From Rhabditoides inermis (Eukaryota; Nematoda; Chromadorea; Rhabditida; Rhabditidae): 64,000 bases of DNA. The stretch lies in the NCBI GenBank assembly GCA_963966185.1, contig CAWZYM010000149.1, forward strand, positions 427,501-491,500, given 5' to 3'. Under the pieces are notes generated by a model. That model was given only the letters and a program-made list of their open reading frames with translations. It was not told the origin of the DNA and did not search any database. Of the stretch, positions 48,475 through 58,531 are shown in pieces (positions within the stretch are counted from its first letter, which is position 1; each line of letters starts with the position of its first letter). Both the position numbers and the translations under genes were made by a program.

Positions 48475-48570
48475 TTTATTGATTATGTGTGTGTGCAATA
48501 AATGATACGGCGATCCAGGCGACTTCTTTCTTGGTTCTTGAGGGAGGCTCGGAGACACAGCCGTCCTGAC

Positions 48571-48889
48571 AAAAAGCATGTGCGCAAAAAGCATGTGCGC
48601 AAAAAGCATGTGCGCGAAAAGCATGTACAAAATGCATGTGCGCGGAATCGTACTCGTGAGGGTCATTTCGGCAGGCAGACGCTTTCGCCACTAGGCCACA
48701 ACGGCCTGGTCTTCGACCGCCGCGTAGGGTGAGAGAAACGCGAAAAACGCGCCCTGTACGTTTTCGTACCGGAAACGTATAGTTCGTTTAGGAAATTCGG
48801 ACACCACAATTCGATGGCTAGGGTCCTAACTAAGGTATTCTATCAATTTGGTACGAATCCGAGGGTGTGGCCCCTACTACACTCCTTGT
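48571..48889 (-). mobile_element. Solo arm of the 10.2-kb-type foldback element, with 15-base tandem repeats
   Basis: Bases about 48640-48889 match one arm of 10221-11161, including the B- and A-box-like stretches (minus, 48653-48643 and 48698-48688). At the inner end, 48571-48640 is a tandem array of AAAAAGCATGTGCGC units. It is nested in the DIRS element between the right repeat and the recombinase stop; the partner arm is absent. Confidence 0.75.
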
Positions 48890-49214
48890 GAGGGGAGTAG
48901 GCGCAGAAGAGATGGAAAACGACGAAAACTCAAGAGCGAGTGGGAGAAGGGTACTTATTTAACGAGCATGCGAGAATGTAACATAAACGTGCAACCAACA
49001 ATAACTATAACCAACAATAACTCTTGAGTGAGCAAAGGGCAAGTACTGCCAATCGGAAAAGCAACAGAGAGAATGGCTCACTGATCAACAGGTAGAACCA
49101 CTACATAACCAATTAAGACACCACACCACCAAGACTACCGAAAGTATTGGAATTAGGAATAACAGTGGAATAGAGAGAGGAACACGCGGGGAGAAACTTC
49201 TGTTCACTCACACC

Positions 49215-50134
49215 CTAGACGCCCTGAGATGCTGCTGTGTCCTGTATGTACCTGGGCAGGCACCTGGCGGACGCCCATCGTCCTCTCCGCAGAATCACTC
49301 CCAGGTCAACTCCTCCTTCTGCCAGCATCGTCGCCCATCCGGCCCGCATGCTGTGCGTCGTTATCCCGGCGGCGCCCACTCGGGAGGCAAAGCTCTTGGC
49401 GTCCTTCGCGTACTCGGATCTTGTCATCCGCCCTCCCGCGGCAGTACGAAAGAGGGGTCCATCGGGGGGCTTCGTGCTCAGGAAGTGCACAAGCAGCATG
49501 CGCGCTGGTCCGGTCGCCTTAACAAATACTGTCCGTCCCTTCTTCCTCTGGTCCGTCTTGGATCCTCTGACCTTGAGGCTCCACGTCTCCCCAGCCTCAG
49601 CGACGTCGTCGACATTGAGATCGAGGAGCTCCTGCGAGCGAAGGAGCGCATAGAATCCGAGACACATGGCAACCGCGGATCTTCGAATCGCCACGCTCTC
49701 GCCCTCCATTGCCCGCCTTGCAATCTCCTGGATGTCCTTCTCTCGAATCGGGACTGTGGCTCGGGCCGGCACGGAGCTCCGACCTGCTGCGGCGGCCAGC
49801 TTGGCGATGACTGGGGCATCTGACGTGTCCTCAGCTCTCTTGCCGCTGGCCCAGCAGAACGCCGCTCTCGCAGTGGGGATGGACTTGAGGCCCTTCCTCG
49901 CGGCGACCTTCTTGGCAATGTAGAGTGCCAGAGCTCCATCTGCGGGATCCAGATCGCCCTCCTCTGCGAATTGAACTGGAAATGTGGTCGGTGGTGATTA
50001 TTCACAAATAGAACTTTCGCACCTATGCTAGTCCACGCAGCACGATATGCCTTGGTGGTGGCTGGCGCCTTGGCGTTCTCGTGTGCCCACTCCCAGATGT
50101 TCTCGGGGATGCCCAGACGCACACCATGTCCCAC
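49215..50134 (-). CDS. DIRS/PAT tyrosine recombinase (with 47-base intron)
   Basis: Integrates the circular DNA form of the element. The main exon 49975-49215 and an upstream exon (from about 50134 to 50023) are separated by a 47-base GT-AG intron (50022-49976) and join in frame. The N-terminal SAM-like part has NAKAPATTKAYRAAW. Catalytic residues are visible: Arg in YALLRSQELL, His and Arg in THSMRAGWAT, and the nucleophile Tyr in CLPRYIQD. The frame is open upstream of the chosen ATG, so the true start may be further 5'. It appears intact. Confidence 0.85.
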
Positions 50135-50230
50135 CAGGCGACGGACCGATCGGGTGACTTGTCCTGCAAGATCTGAATAGCCTGGTTCTAGGGGAGGAGG
50201 CTCTCTTCCTGGGGTGGGTGGGTAGGTAAT

Positions 50231-50440
50231 ACAAGGTAGAAAAAACCGCGTAGAAAATGACGCTTTTTGAAATTCACAACCCGCGTCGGCCGCGCGCGTT
50301 GCGGTTGCGACGCGTGTGCCGTCCGTTGTGGGACCATTTTTACGCGGTCGCTCAAAATAACAATTATGTCTCCGCTACTCTACGACATAACCACTTTTAA
50401 GCTCCCCAGCGAAAAATGGATCACACAAAGGACGGCACGG
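50231..50440 (-). repeat. DIRS internal fused repeat
   Basis: A 135-base part (50231-50365) repeated at the right end (53098-53232) is fused to a 75-base part (50366-50440) repeated at the left end (48400-48474). The CAATT core lies at the junction. In PAT-type elements this internal copy serves as template to complete the ends. Confidence 0.92.
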
Positions 50441-50455
50441 TAGAACACGCAAAGG

Positions 50456-52681
50456 TTACCACTCGGTTGCGTCTATGTACAAGAACGCGAACGGGAAGGT
50501 CAGGAAGGTCTGCGAGAACATCTCGTTCCCGCCCGCCCCTGGGACGATGAATTTGGCTCCCGGCTGCATAATTCTAGCGTCTTTCACAAAGCTCCTCCAT
50601 TCACCATTTCTTCCGCGCAGCATGGACAGAAACGTACTGGATGGCCAGAGCGGAACTCCCAGAATACCTTTCGCTTTCATGATCAACAGCCATTTGATCG
50701 TCTTCGCGGCGAGACACGGAGGCGGCACTGCCCAGACTCTTTTTTTCCACAGTGCGACTGACCTCCACACGTCGGAAGACTCCGCTCCTGGACAGGGGAA
50801 CTTGGCTGCGAATCGAGGGCAGCGTCTGTTTCTCCCGTCGGCGAACAGGTCGACTCCCGGTGCGCCCCACTCTCGACACAGCCACCTGAAGGTATTTTCG
50901 TCAATACCCCAGTCGTCAGAATCAACCACCCTGCTCATCTCATCCGCCTCTACCTTATTCCCCCTCGGTATCCAGATGAACTCCGCCTCAATTTCGTGAC
51001 GCTCGAGCACTTCCCATACCCTCATCTGTGCAGTTGCGTTTTCATCGATCCCTTCTTCAGAATCGCCACCGCTGCCGCGCTGTCTGTCCGAAACTGAATG
51101 GTCTTGCCGTGGTGTTTGTGCGCGAACGTCTCCGCTGCGTGCTGCACCGCCCTCAGCTAAGCGCACTCGACTCGGCTTTCTCGCCTTCTGTCATGTTTCT
51201 CGCGCTCGTCACCCTCAACACCCCCTTTTTTCAACACTGCGCCAAGGGCTACCGCTGACGCGTCTGTCTCGATTACGATGCCTGGTTCGCAGTCTGGCTC
51301 CGACAGAGGCCTCACACAGCCTTCCTCGAGCTTGCACTTCCACCAGGCCGTCTCCTCCGCCACTTTCTCCGACACGCCCTTCATCTTACCAGGGTGCCCT
51401 CGTAGCGCCAAAAAAGGTAACTTCTCTGGACAGAGCTCGAGATCCGGGCGGGTCGGTGATCGGCCGCAACGCGTTGAGCACGGCCAGCAGCTCGCGCGTC
51501 TTTTTCAAGCCCCCTGGAACACACAAGGTGAGAGACATCAGTGTGCCTACGCACTGGGCCAGGACTTCTCCGGTACACCCCTCCACTACTCGAGCTAGGC
51601 GCTCTTTCGCGGCGTCGAGCCTCCTCTGGACGGGGGCGACACACGCCCCCAGAAGGTCGACCCTGAATCCCAGCCATTCCACGCACTGCCTCGCCTCCCA
51701 GTGAGACTTCTCCTCGTTCGGCGACAGGCCAGTCGCCTTCAGGTCCTTTCGCACCTGCGCCACCGCGCTCTCCACCTCGTCCTTGGATTCACCATACACA
51801 ATGCCATCGTCTATGTACACAGCGCACCTGATTCCCAAGTCACGCCACCTTTTTACCAATGGTCTAATAAACTTGGTGAAGAGGAAGGGTGCGGCACACG
51901 TTCCGAAGGGCAGTACCGTGTACTTATAGTATAGCCCTGACCACTCAAATCCTAAGTACTCCTGGGATTCCGCGTGGACTCCCAAGTGGTGATATCCACT
52001 CTTAAGGTCGAAAGTGGCGGCCCATCCGCCTGTGGGCAGATCATACCAGATGGCTTTGAGGTCATCTAGCTTGAACTTAGGGAGCTGTAGGCAGAGATTG
52101 AGGCGCGATAGATCCAAGATCAGCCTGAGTTTGCCTACGCTTGAGACTGCTACTGAGAGAGGAGAGATGAGCTTGGGCGGCGTCGCTAGCGGGACCACCG
52201 CTCCGTTGGCCACCAACTTCTCAATCTCCCCGTGAACAAAGCTAGCGTGTTGCCTGGCAGTGGACCTGTTCCTGTCCACCGTTCCCGTAGGCGGTTGCGA
52301 AATAAACGGAAAACGATACCCAACCGCTATAACCGATCTTATGAGATTCGGGGCACCGATATCCTCCCAGAACCCAAGCTTACTCCTAACCTGGAGAGCC
52401 AATTCCCCCGACCCCACCAACTCACGCTCACTTCCTCCTCGAAGGGCAGCGACGGGCCGAGTGTCCCTTGCCTCCGCACTCGTAGCACTTCCCGTCGAAG
52501 GAACGCTCACGCTCCCGACGGGTAGACATCTCAGACCTCCTCTCAGGGCTCCTTTCTCTGCGGGAGTAGGAGGACGAGGCGACGGAATAGTTGTAGCGAG
52601 AACGGGATCCGAAGCCGCCCTCGCCCCCGGGAAAAGGCCGCTTGAGGTCCGGTTTATTCTTTTTCTCCGACCTGGAGGCAC
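50456..52681 (-). pseudogene. DIRS reverse transcriptase-RNase H region, frame-broken
   Basis: The RT frame (52681-51386) overlaps the gag end in another frame. It contains LILDLSRLN, ATFDLKSGYHHLGVH, VLPFGTCAAPFLFTKF and the catalytic YIDD in CAVYIDDGIVYGES. RNase H follows in a second frame with IVIETDASAVALGAVL (51411-51157), then after an in-frame stop (51157-51159) and another shift near 51024 in a third frame with GNKVEADEMSRVVDSDDW and a DIRS-type C-terminal extension. The shifts and stop suggest this copy makes no full polyprotein, unless further introns or programmed shifts exist. Confidence 0.85.
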
Positions 52682-53033
52682 TCAGAGCCAGGGTCGAGGT
52701 CGAACCGTCCGGCTTGGTGGCAGCGGTGACAGCAGCGAGCCTATCCGCCACCTCCAGAATAGTATGATCCTTGTCGGCCGCCATCAGTAGGGCCGCCCTC
52801 TCCTCCAGGATCGAGGCGATATCGTCCATGAGCCTATCCTTCTCCACCGGCTCCGGCGAGGCTTTGGCGATGTCGAGTTTGGGCAAGATACTGTGAATAA
52901 GTTTAACCTGGACATCGTAGCTCTTAGTGCCGAGCGCAGGGAACGGGGTCCTCTCCTTCGGCGCCGGGGTCAGAATGGACGCGATCGCGGCCAGTTGCTC
53001 CGCGTTGACTCGGGTTAAGTCGAACGAAGCCAT
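52428..53033 (-). CDS. DIRS gag-like protein with zinc knuckle
   Basis: Starts at the ATG at 53033 (MASFDLTRVNAEQL), 65 bases inside the left repeat border. The frame is open further upstream but runs into the terminal repeat. About 200 residues: an N-terminal helical part, an Arg/Ser-rich stretch and a C-terminal CCHC knuckle CYECGGKGHSARRC. It likely binds the element RNA. It appears intact. Confidence 0.85.
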   Translation of the reverse strand: MASFDLTRVNAEQLAAIASILTPAPKERTPFPALGTKSYDVQVKLIHSILPKLDIAKASPEPVEKDRLMDDIASILEERAALLMAADKDHTILEVADRLAAVTAATKPDGSTSTLALSASRSEKKNKPDLKRPFPGGEGGFGSRSRYNYSVASSSYSRRERSPERRSEMSTRRERERSFDGKCYECGGKGHSARRCPSRRK

Positions 53034-53097
53034 AGCGGACGATGAAATATGTAGCAACGAGTAGAATAGATCCGGTGAATAGACTTGATGCACACAC

Positions 53098-53232
53098 ACA
53101 AGGTAGAAAAAACCGCGTAGAAAATGACGCGTTTCGAAATTCACAACCCGCGTCGGCCGCGCGCGTTGCGGTTGCGACGCGTGTGCCGTCCGTTGTGGGA
53201 CCATTTTTACGCGGTCGCTCAAAATAACAATT
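53098..53232 (-). repeat. DIRS element left terminal split repeat
   Basis: 135 bases repeated at 50231-50365 with about two differences. Its outer border is the CAATT core at 53228-53232. Confidence 0.92.
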
Positions 53233-53327
53233 GGAGTGGCTGAGGGTGAAGTCAGCTGGGCACGAGGGCTCTGTAGATTTCACTTGCACCTCCACCCTCT
53301 GCGCGCATTTGCAACGTCGTCGATGAC

Positions 53328-54586
53328 TTAATCGGGACGACAGACGGGCTTCTGGAAGACATGATCTCTCTCTCTCCTCACCTTGCCTTCGCATCGATAG
53401 CATCCGCAGCTGAGGTGCTCAAGTATCTCCAACTCAGTGATATTTTGCAGTTCTAATACATTCCTTTCGGAATTCCATATAAACTCGCCAATCTGGAAAA
53501 AATGAGTCTCACAAGACTGTCGAGAGTTGGAAGACAAGAAAGATTCATCACAACATGCCTTATTTACCGTGTGGTTGGTTTTTTGTACGGCGCGCGGATC
53601 GCAGCCGTCTCCCCATTCACAACAGTTGCCCACACACCGGTTCACCTAGAAACTCTATCGTATGGTTCCATTCTTGTGGGCTAGATCAGAAGACGACGAG
53701 TCTCGTGGCAAACGTGCGCAAGAGCTGCAAACGTCTTTGCCTCTTGACAAGAGCGTTGTGACTGAGTGTCATCGCGAGTTGCCCCCTTTCTCACCATCAC
53801 ACATCTAGGCACCCGAAAAATATTGTTCATTCCATTTGCACTGGGGTTCGTTGGCGGCGACGGCACGCTGGCGGCGACGGCACTATTCATATCTTGAATT
53901 GTGCCAGATGTATCACGTAAACTGAAACCTGCGTGTCAATGCTCACCTGTTGAAGAGTGCACCGATTCTCAACAGGCTGCGATTTCAACATGTTCAAAAA
54001 TGCTCTTGTCTGCGCTGAAAAGAAAAGTTTTATTCATTTACAAAATGTAATTTTTTTACCTGTGTTTTCATCGTTCGGTGCGATGATGACATGATCTTCA
54101 GTTCTCTGTCGTAGCGACGAGAAAGAGTTATCTGAAGTTGTGGAATTGTGTAAGAAGAAACAACGACTCACGTTGAGCGGGGGCCACAAAAGACCTGTCC
54201 GATCAGGTCGTCAATCGAGAGCCCCTTTTGCAGACTTAATAATCATTTATAGTTCCTCTCATTTCTCTGCCAGCGCGCGGTCGCGTGCCTTTCCCTGTTA
54301 TTCCCCCGACCCCTGAACAATGCTGTGCGGCGGAGGACACTAACCAGACTGGTATTCGATTTTGCTACTCTCTACATCTACGGCATTGAGACGGGAGAGG
54401 AATCCTCGAAGAAGATGAAACTCTCGGAGACGTCTCTTCGCGATCGATCGTTGAAGCCCGGATCTTCCGCCGCCGAGATCGAAACTTCCCCAGAAGCCGC
54501 AAGCAGGGGATGACAAGCATCACCAACAACGCGTACGCATCCACGGGACCACCGAAACCCGTGTTGTTGGAACTCGCAGTAGGCAT
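53328..54586 (-). CDS. pvf-1: PDGF/VEGF-like cystine-knot growth factor (partly resolved)
   Basis: Likely a secreted ligand of a PDGF/VEGF-type receptor kinase. Exons 54131-54060 and 54015-53947 join in frame and end with VENRCTLQQ. The exons at about 53642-53567 and 53492-53328 carry VNRCVGNCCEWGDGCDP and LEHLSCGCYRC, corresponding to the RCxGCC...CxP and LxxHLxCxC signatures of PDGF/VEGF. An N-terminal frame from 54586 has a hydrophobic stretch (DAYALLVMLVIPCLRLL). The link to the first exon and the piece between NRCTLQQ and VNRCVG are unresolved; a small exon may lie at about 53690-53780. The motif has one extra residue (RCVGNCC). The stop at 53328 is only 96 bases from the DIRS element. 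Confidence 0.65.
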
Positions 54587-55465
54587 TATATTACTGTATT
54601 TTACCGTATCCCACCGTAATTAACGTAATCGATATTATGTGCTACTTGATTCGAAATAAATATTGATATTGATATATTGATATATTGATATATAGTTATT
54701 TATATTTAATAATTAGCAGTTTTTTCTAAAGCTCTGCAGATACATAACTTCGAATTGCATTCATGCGACTACCAAGTGTTCCCCAGTTCGTCTAGTCAGA
54801 TCTGCAGCCCACTATGCTTACCGTTGCAGTACGTGATCGGGAATTTCATCGGAATGAATTGCCACGGTTCGGATAGTTGCACAGTGGACAGTGGCGCTCG
54901 TACTGACCGCGCCGCAAGCACGCGACGCGCCAGCTCCACTGCGAATTACCAGCAAGCGCTAGAGCGCGATAATTTCTTCATTGAAATCGCTGTGCGCCCA
55001 TTCACTCGCAAAGCGGCCTGTGCGCGCGCCGCTCTCTCTGTGGGGCGCGCTGTGCAACTATCCGGGCCGTGATTGCGAGCGGAAGTAGAGCCAACAGAAA
55101 CCAGAGCCGCATAGCGATTTTTTTGTCAGCTAAACGGACAGTTTTTTTTTTCGTAGCAGCGGGTTTCATTTATATATATACCACGGAATGTGCACACCAT
55201 ACCCTGCGCAAACTACAGAAAGAACCACGTAAGGGTGAGTGAACACAACAAAATATCGAATTTCACTCGCCGCAGAAACGTTACGTATACAAAAAAAAAC
55301 AAAAGAGTAATGCGGATCATTGGTCACTGATTAAACCTTCTGCCAATCTTGCCATCTCAGCATCTCACATTTAGTTTACAAGCAGTAAAGGGCACATATT
55401 TCACATTCACAGGTTTCGATCTAAATTGATCGCGACGGGACCCAAGTCTCATTCGAATATTTCAG
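54587..55465. other. Intergenic region with half of a diverged duplication
   Basis: No convincing exon. 55262-55430 is a diverged copy of 55752-55910. An (ATTGAT)n-like stretch lies near 54660-54695. Confidence 0.45.
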
Positions 55466-56851
55466 ACGGTGATCGACGCGTATACGTACTACGCCAATGT
55501 GGCTGATGCGGCGGCGAAGGGCACTCAACCACAGTGGAGGCTGGAGTACATCACCAGGATACGGTAACTGGAAGGAGTACCTTATTAGCTCGAGTACGGT
55601 AGTTCGAGATTCGAGAAGACTGTAGCGGACAGAGTGGATTAATACCCCTCACAGATTAGACACTTTGTTTTGACCCATAAGAATCCATTTTGTAACCGCT
55701 GGAGAGATGATTTATACCGCGGAAGTGGACAAATGATAAACGCAACATATAGAATTTCTCACGCAACAGAAACGTGACGTACACACAAACAAAATTGTGA
55801 TGCAGATTGGTCACTGATAAAAAAGTTGTAGCGGGCTGCCAATAGTACCACCTCACATGCAGTTTTCAAGTACAGTTATTCACATAAAGGTGATCTCGAT
55901 TCAACTTGGGAGGATTACTGCATTATATAATTATATTGAGTACGATAGTTTGAAAATACTACACACTACAGTCAATAAAATGAAATACTACTGGAAGACG
56001 AATTTCTTCTGTTGCACATCCTATAAGACTTATTAGGTAGATGAATCCATATTATTTATTTATTTTTATTGAAAACAGGAAGTGTGAAATGGTGAGAGAA
56101 GCGAAAGAGAAACGGCTTTTTGGCAGCGAGCCGACATATCATGTCCTAGCGAATGAAGACTGTAGATCACAGACTGGCCTGTGGGTGACTAGTAGGAAAC
56201 TAGCTCGCCCATTTTTTTCCTACTAGGAAACTAGCTAAATTTTTGACTACTAGTAAACTAGTTCAAAAACTAGTAGAAAAATTTCCTACTAGTTTCCTAC
56301 TAGTCTTTTCAAAATGGTCCCACCACGATTTGTAAATATACTGTAAGAGCAACAATTTCGTATTGTTTTGACGAAAGTTGTTGTTTGTTTTGTTTTAATG
56401 GTTGTTTTTAATGTATTTTTCTTTGTATGCATTTATGATATCGGAGCATGGGTGTGCTCATTCTAGTCGACCTGCCTGATCAGCATTGTCGTGCACAACA
56501 TCTTTCCGTTTGTTTTTTGTTGTTGCCAAAATATTAGATGAAAGCGCATATTCATAACTTCCGTCGTCATCTCCGTCTTCAAACCCCTCATTCATCTTCT
56601 TTTTCAAATTATATTTCCCAGTATGTATTGAATCTTAACAATTCCCGATCCGTTACACCGATTCGCCATATTGTTCCATTGTTCGCTTTCGCTTTTTTCA
56701 CTCACATTATCTCGCTCCGAAACAATTGTTTATCACTCAACTTTGGTACAGCATGACGTGTGATTACAGGTGATTTGCGAGCTGGCAAGGACCCCGTACA
56801 TGCGTCGCGCGTGTTCGCCCATGTGGCGCACTTCATACGTCATCAAGGGCG
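55466..56851 (+). pseudogene. Acid sphingomyelinase-like exons, probably a relic
   Basis: Exon 55466-55563 encodes TVIDAYTYYANVADAA followed by QPQWRLEYITR, resembling the region after the catalytic domain of acid sphingomyelinase (VLDHETYILNLTQAN...WQLLYRAR in man). Exon about 56770-56851 has ICELARTPYMRRAC, resembling the C-terminal cysteine segment of that family. The metallophosphatase domain and the linking exon are not found, and the phases of the two exons do not fit, so this looks like a remnant. Confidence 0.5.
56188..56318. repeat. Cluster of ACTAGT/CTAGTAG palindromic units, copy 1
   Basis: Dense repetition of CTAGTAGGAAACTAG and its inverse. A second cluster of the same units lies at 57843-58008. 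Confidence 0.8.
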
Positions 56852-56997
56852 AGGTGAGACGAGGAATTGATTGTATTTCATTCTGCTGACCATCTTCAAC
56901 GATTTGATTGATATCAATCACGTTATGTGAGCTAATAGCGTATTAGCCTATAGCGCTAGTCTGTAAATGTATAGGTATTGTATTTTTACAATTTTAG

Positions 56998-57573
56998 GTG
57001 ACGTGCCGCGGTATGGAGAGCGGACACCTACACGGCCTCGCTGGGTCTTCATCACTAGGCAAGGTGAGAATTATGTTCTATAGTGGGCGTGTGTGGTAGA
57101 GCGTTGCCTGATATGACATCTGCGTACTCTCAGCAAGAGCCATGATATCGAGTATTGGCAGCATGACCACCAAATGAGGCTGTCATAAAAAGACAAGGTC
57201 AGAGGTAATTGCAATCAGTGAAGCCTCTGTTGATTGTTGATTTATCTTGAATGTTCTCTTTGAGGCGACTGCTCGTCACATGGAGTCGGTGATCGAAGTT
57301 CGGATAATCTGAGGCGCACGCGCGCACGCCAAGCTTCATCTCAGGTGAGGGGTAGACAACTGATTGTCATGAGCGGTGATGAGAATTTGTTGCGTTGCGT
57401 TGATTGAAGTTCACAAAGTGTGTTTAAGATCGCATGTGAACGATGACGGCGTGACCGCCCGAGTCGTGTTCGAGGGCTTCATCTCCAGTCAGATGGCGGC
57501 GGTCGTGCGCCAAATGAGGAAGACATTTTGGAAGCTCCTGCAGGCCCACCCCATTCTGCGCTCCTTCTACTAG
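56998..57573 (+). CDS. Unassigned exons (candidate)
   Basis: Exon-like segments 56998-57060 (VTCRGMESGHLHGLAGSS) and about 57437-57573 (ending FEGFISSQMAAVVRQM... and stop TAG at 57571) have fair coding composition and acceptor sites, and the first follows the exon ending at 56851 in phase. I do not recognise the family. They may be the 3' end of the sphingomyelinase-like relic or of another gene. Confidence 0.3.
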
Positions 57574-57842
57574 TTTTCAAGCAATTCGTAAAACAGCATG
57601 ATCTAAGATGTTATGACGCTACACATTCGATTGCAATATTCCTGTAAACTTCATATTTATTGTCTGTAAATAATTGAATGTTTTGAGTTGTTCACTTATC
57701 GTGCTCTGATCCTCTGATGTTGGTGAAATAAGAAATTTGTTTACTCAAAATCGTTATTACTGTCCGAAGAATCAGAATTGTTTACTGTCCGATTTTATAC
57801 AAATGACGCATTAAAATCCTACTATTTTTCAACAACAAAAAA

Positions 57843-58008
57843 CTACTAGTAAACTAGTTCACTGTTTTTCCTACTATTTTTTCAACAAAAAAACTACTAG
57901 TAGACTAGTCACTATCGTAACTAGCCGCCGACTAATTTACCACCTCACTAGTAGGAAACTAGCTCGTTTCCTAGTAGTTTTTCGACTAGTTTCCTACTAG
58001 TCGTGATT
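57843..58008. repeat. Cluster of ACTAGT/CTAGTAG palindromic units, copy 2
   Basis: Same units as 56188-56318, including ACTACTAGTAAACTAGTTCA and CTAGTAGGAAACTAGCTCG. The two clusters bracket the unassigned exons. Confidence 0.8.
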
Positions 58009-58531
58009 GAGCCGAGGACTTACTGTACACATAATTAGGGAGAGACGGTAGCGCACTGCTAGTTTTTCTTCTTTCCTTTCTTAGGTCCCGTTTCGAAGTA
58101 GGCGCTGAAGATAAAAGTATAAAAAAAGAAGAAGTATAAAATAGTATAAAAATTGCGTTGAAGATATGCGATGTGCGACGGTACATTTGAATTTGGAAAT
58201 TTTGAGAGACTTCCGAATGAGCCGAAATGTGCACTTCCAACATTCAAAAACATGAGAAAATGGGTAGTGACATATTCTCCACAATCTTCCCTTATAAGAA
58301 CCATGCAAAACAATTTTTTGAAACAAATCACAAAAAAGTGTACAATTGTGTATGGTTGAGTGTTAGTTAGAATCTCGTTTTAGAAATCAATCAATAGTTT
58401 TCGCTTCGCGCGAATTTTTGTATTTATCAGCTGTTTTTCTCGTTTCGTTTTGTTTTTTTTGCGTAATTTTATGAAGTAATAACTCTAAAACATTTTCAGG
58501 ATATTAACAACTCGAATTCATACATATTTGA

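Larger units (their letters stand above)
48395..53232 (-). mobile_element. PAT-like DIRS retrotransposon with split direct repeats
   Basis: A tyrosine-recombinase retrotransposon of about 4.84 kb. On the minus strand the order is: left repeat (53232-53098), gag, RT, RNase H, fused internal repeat (50440-50231), tyrosine recombinase, right repeat (48474-48400). Joining the right end to the left end recreates the internal fused repeat exactly, as expected for the circular intermediate of DIRS/PAT elements. A CAATT core is present at both ends (48395-48399, 53228-53232) and at the internal junction (50361-50365). The element lies between the MED27 and growth-factor genes and contains an inserted solo foldback arm. 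There is no integrase or LTR. Confidence 0.92.

Noticed and set aside
48395..53232. LTR retrotransposon or retrovirus-like element
   Set aside because: There are no long terminal repeats, protease or DDE integrase; split direct repeats and a tyrosine recombinase show a DIRS/PAT element.
54755..55072. 105-codon frame upstream of the sphingomyelinase-like exon
   Set aside because: It cannot be joined in phase to 55466 with a good donor and shows no phosphatase motif.
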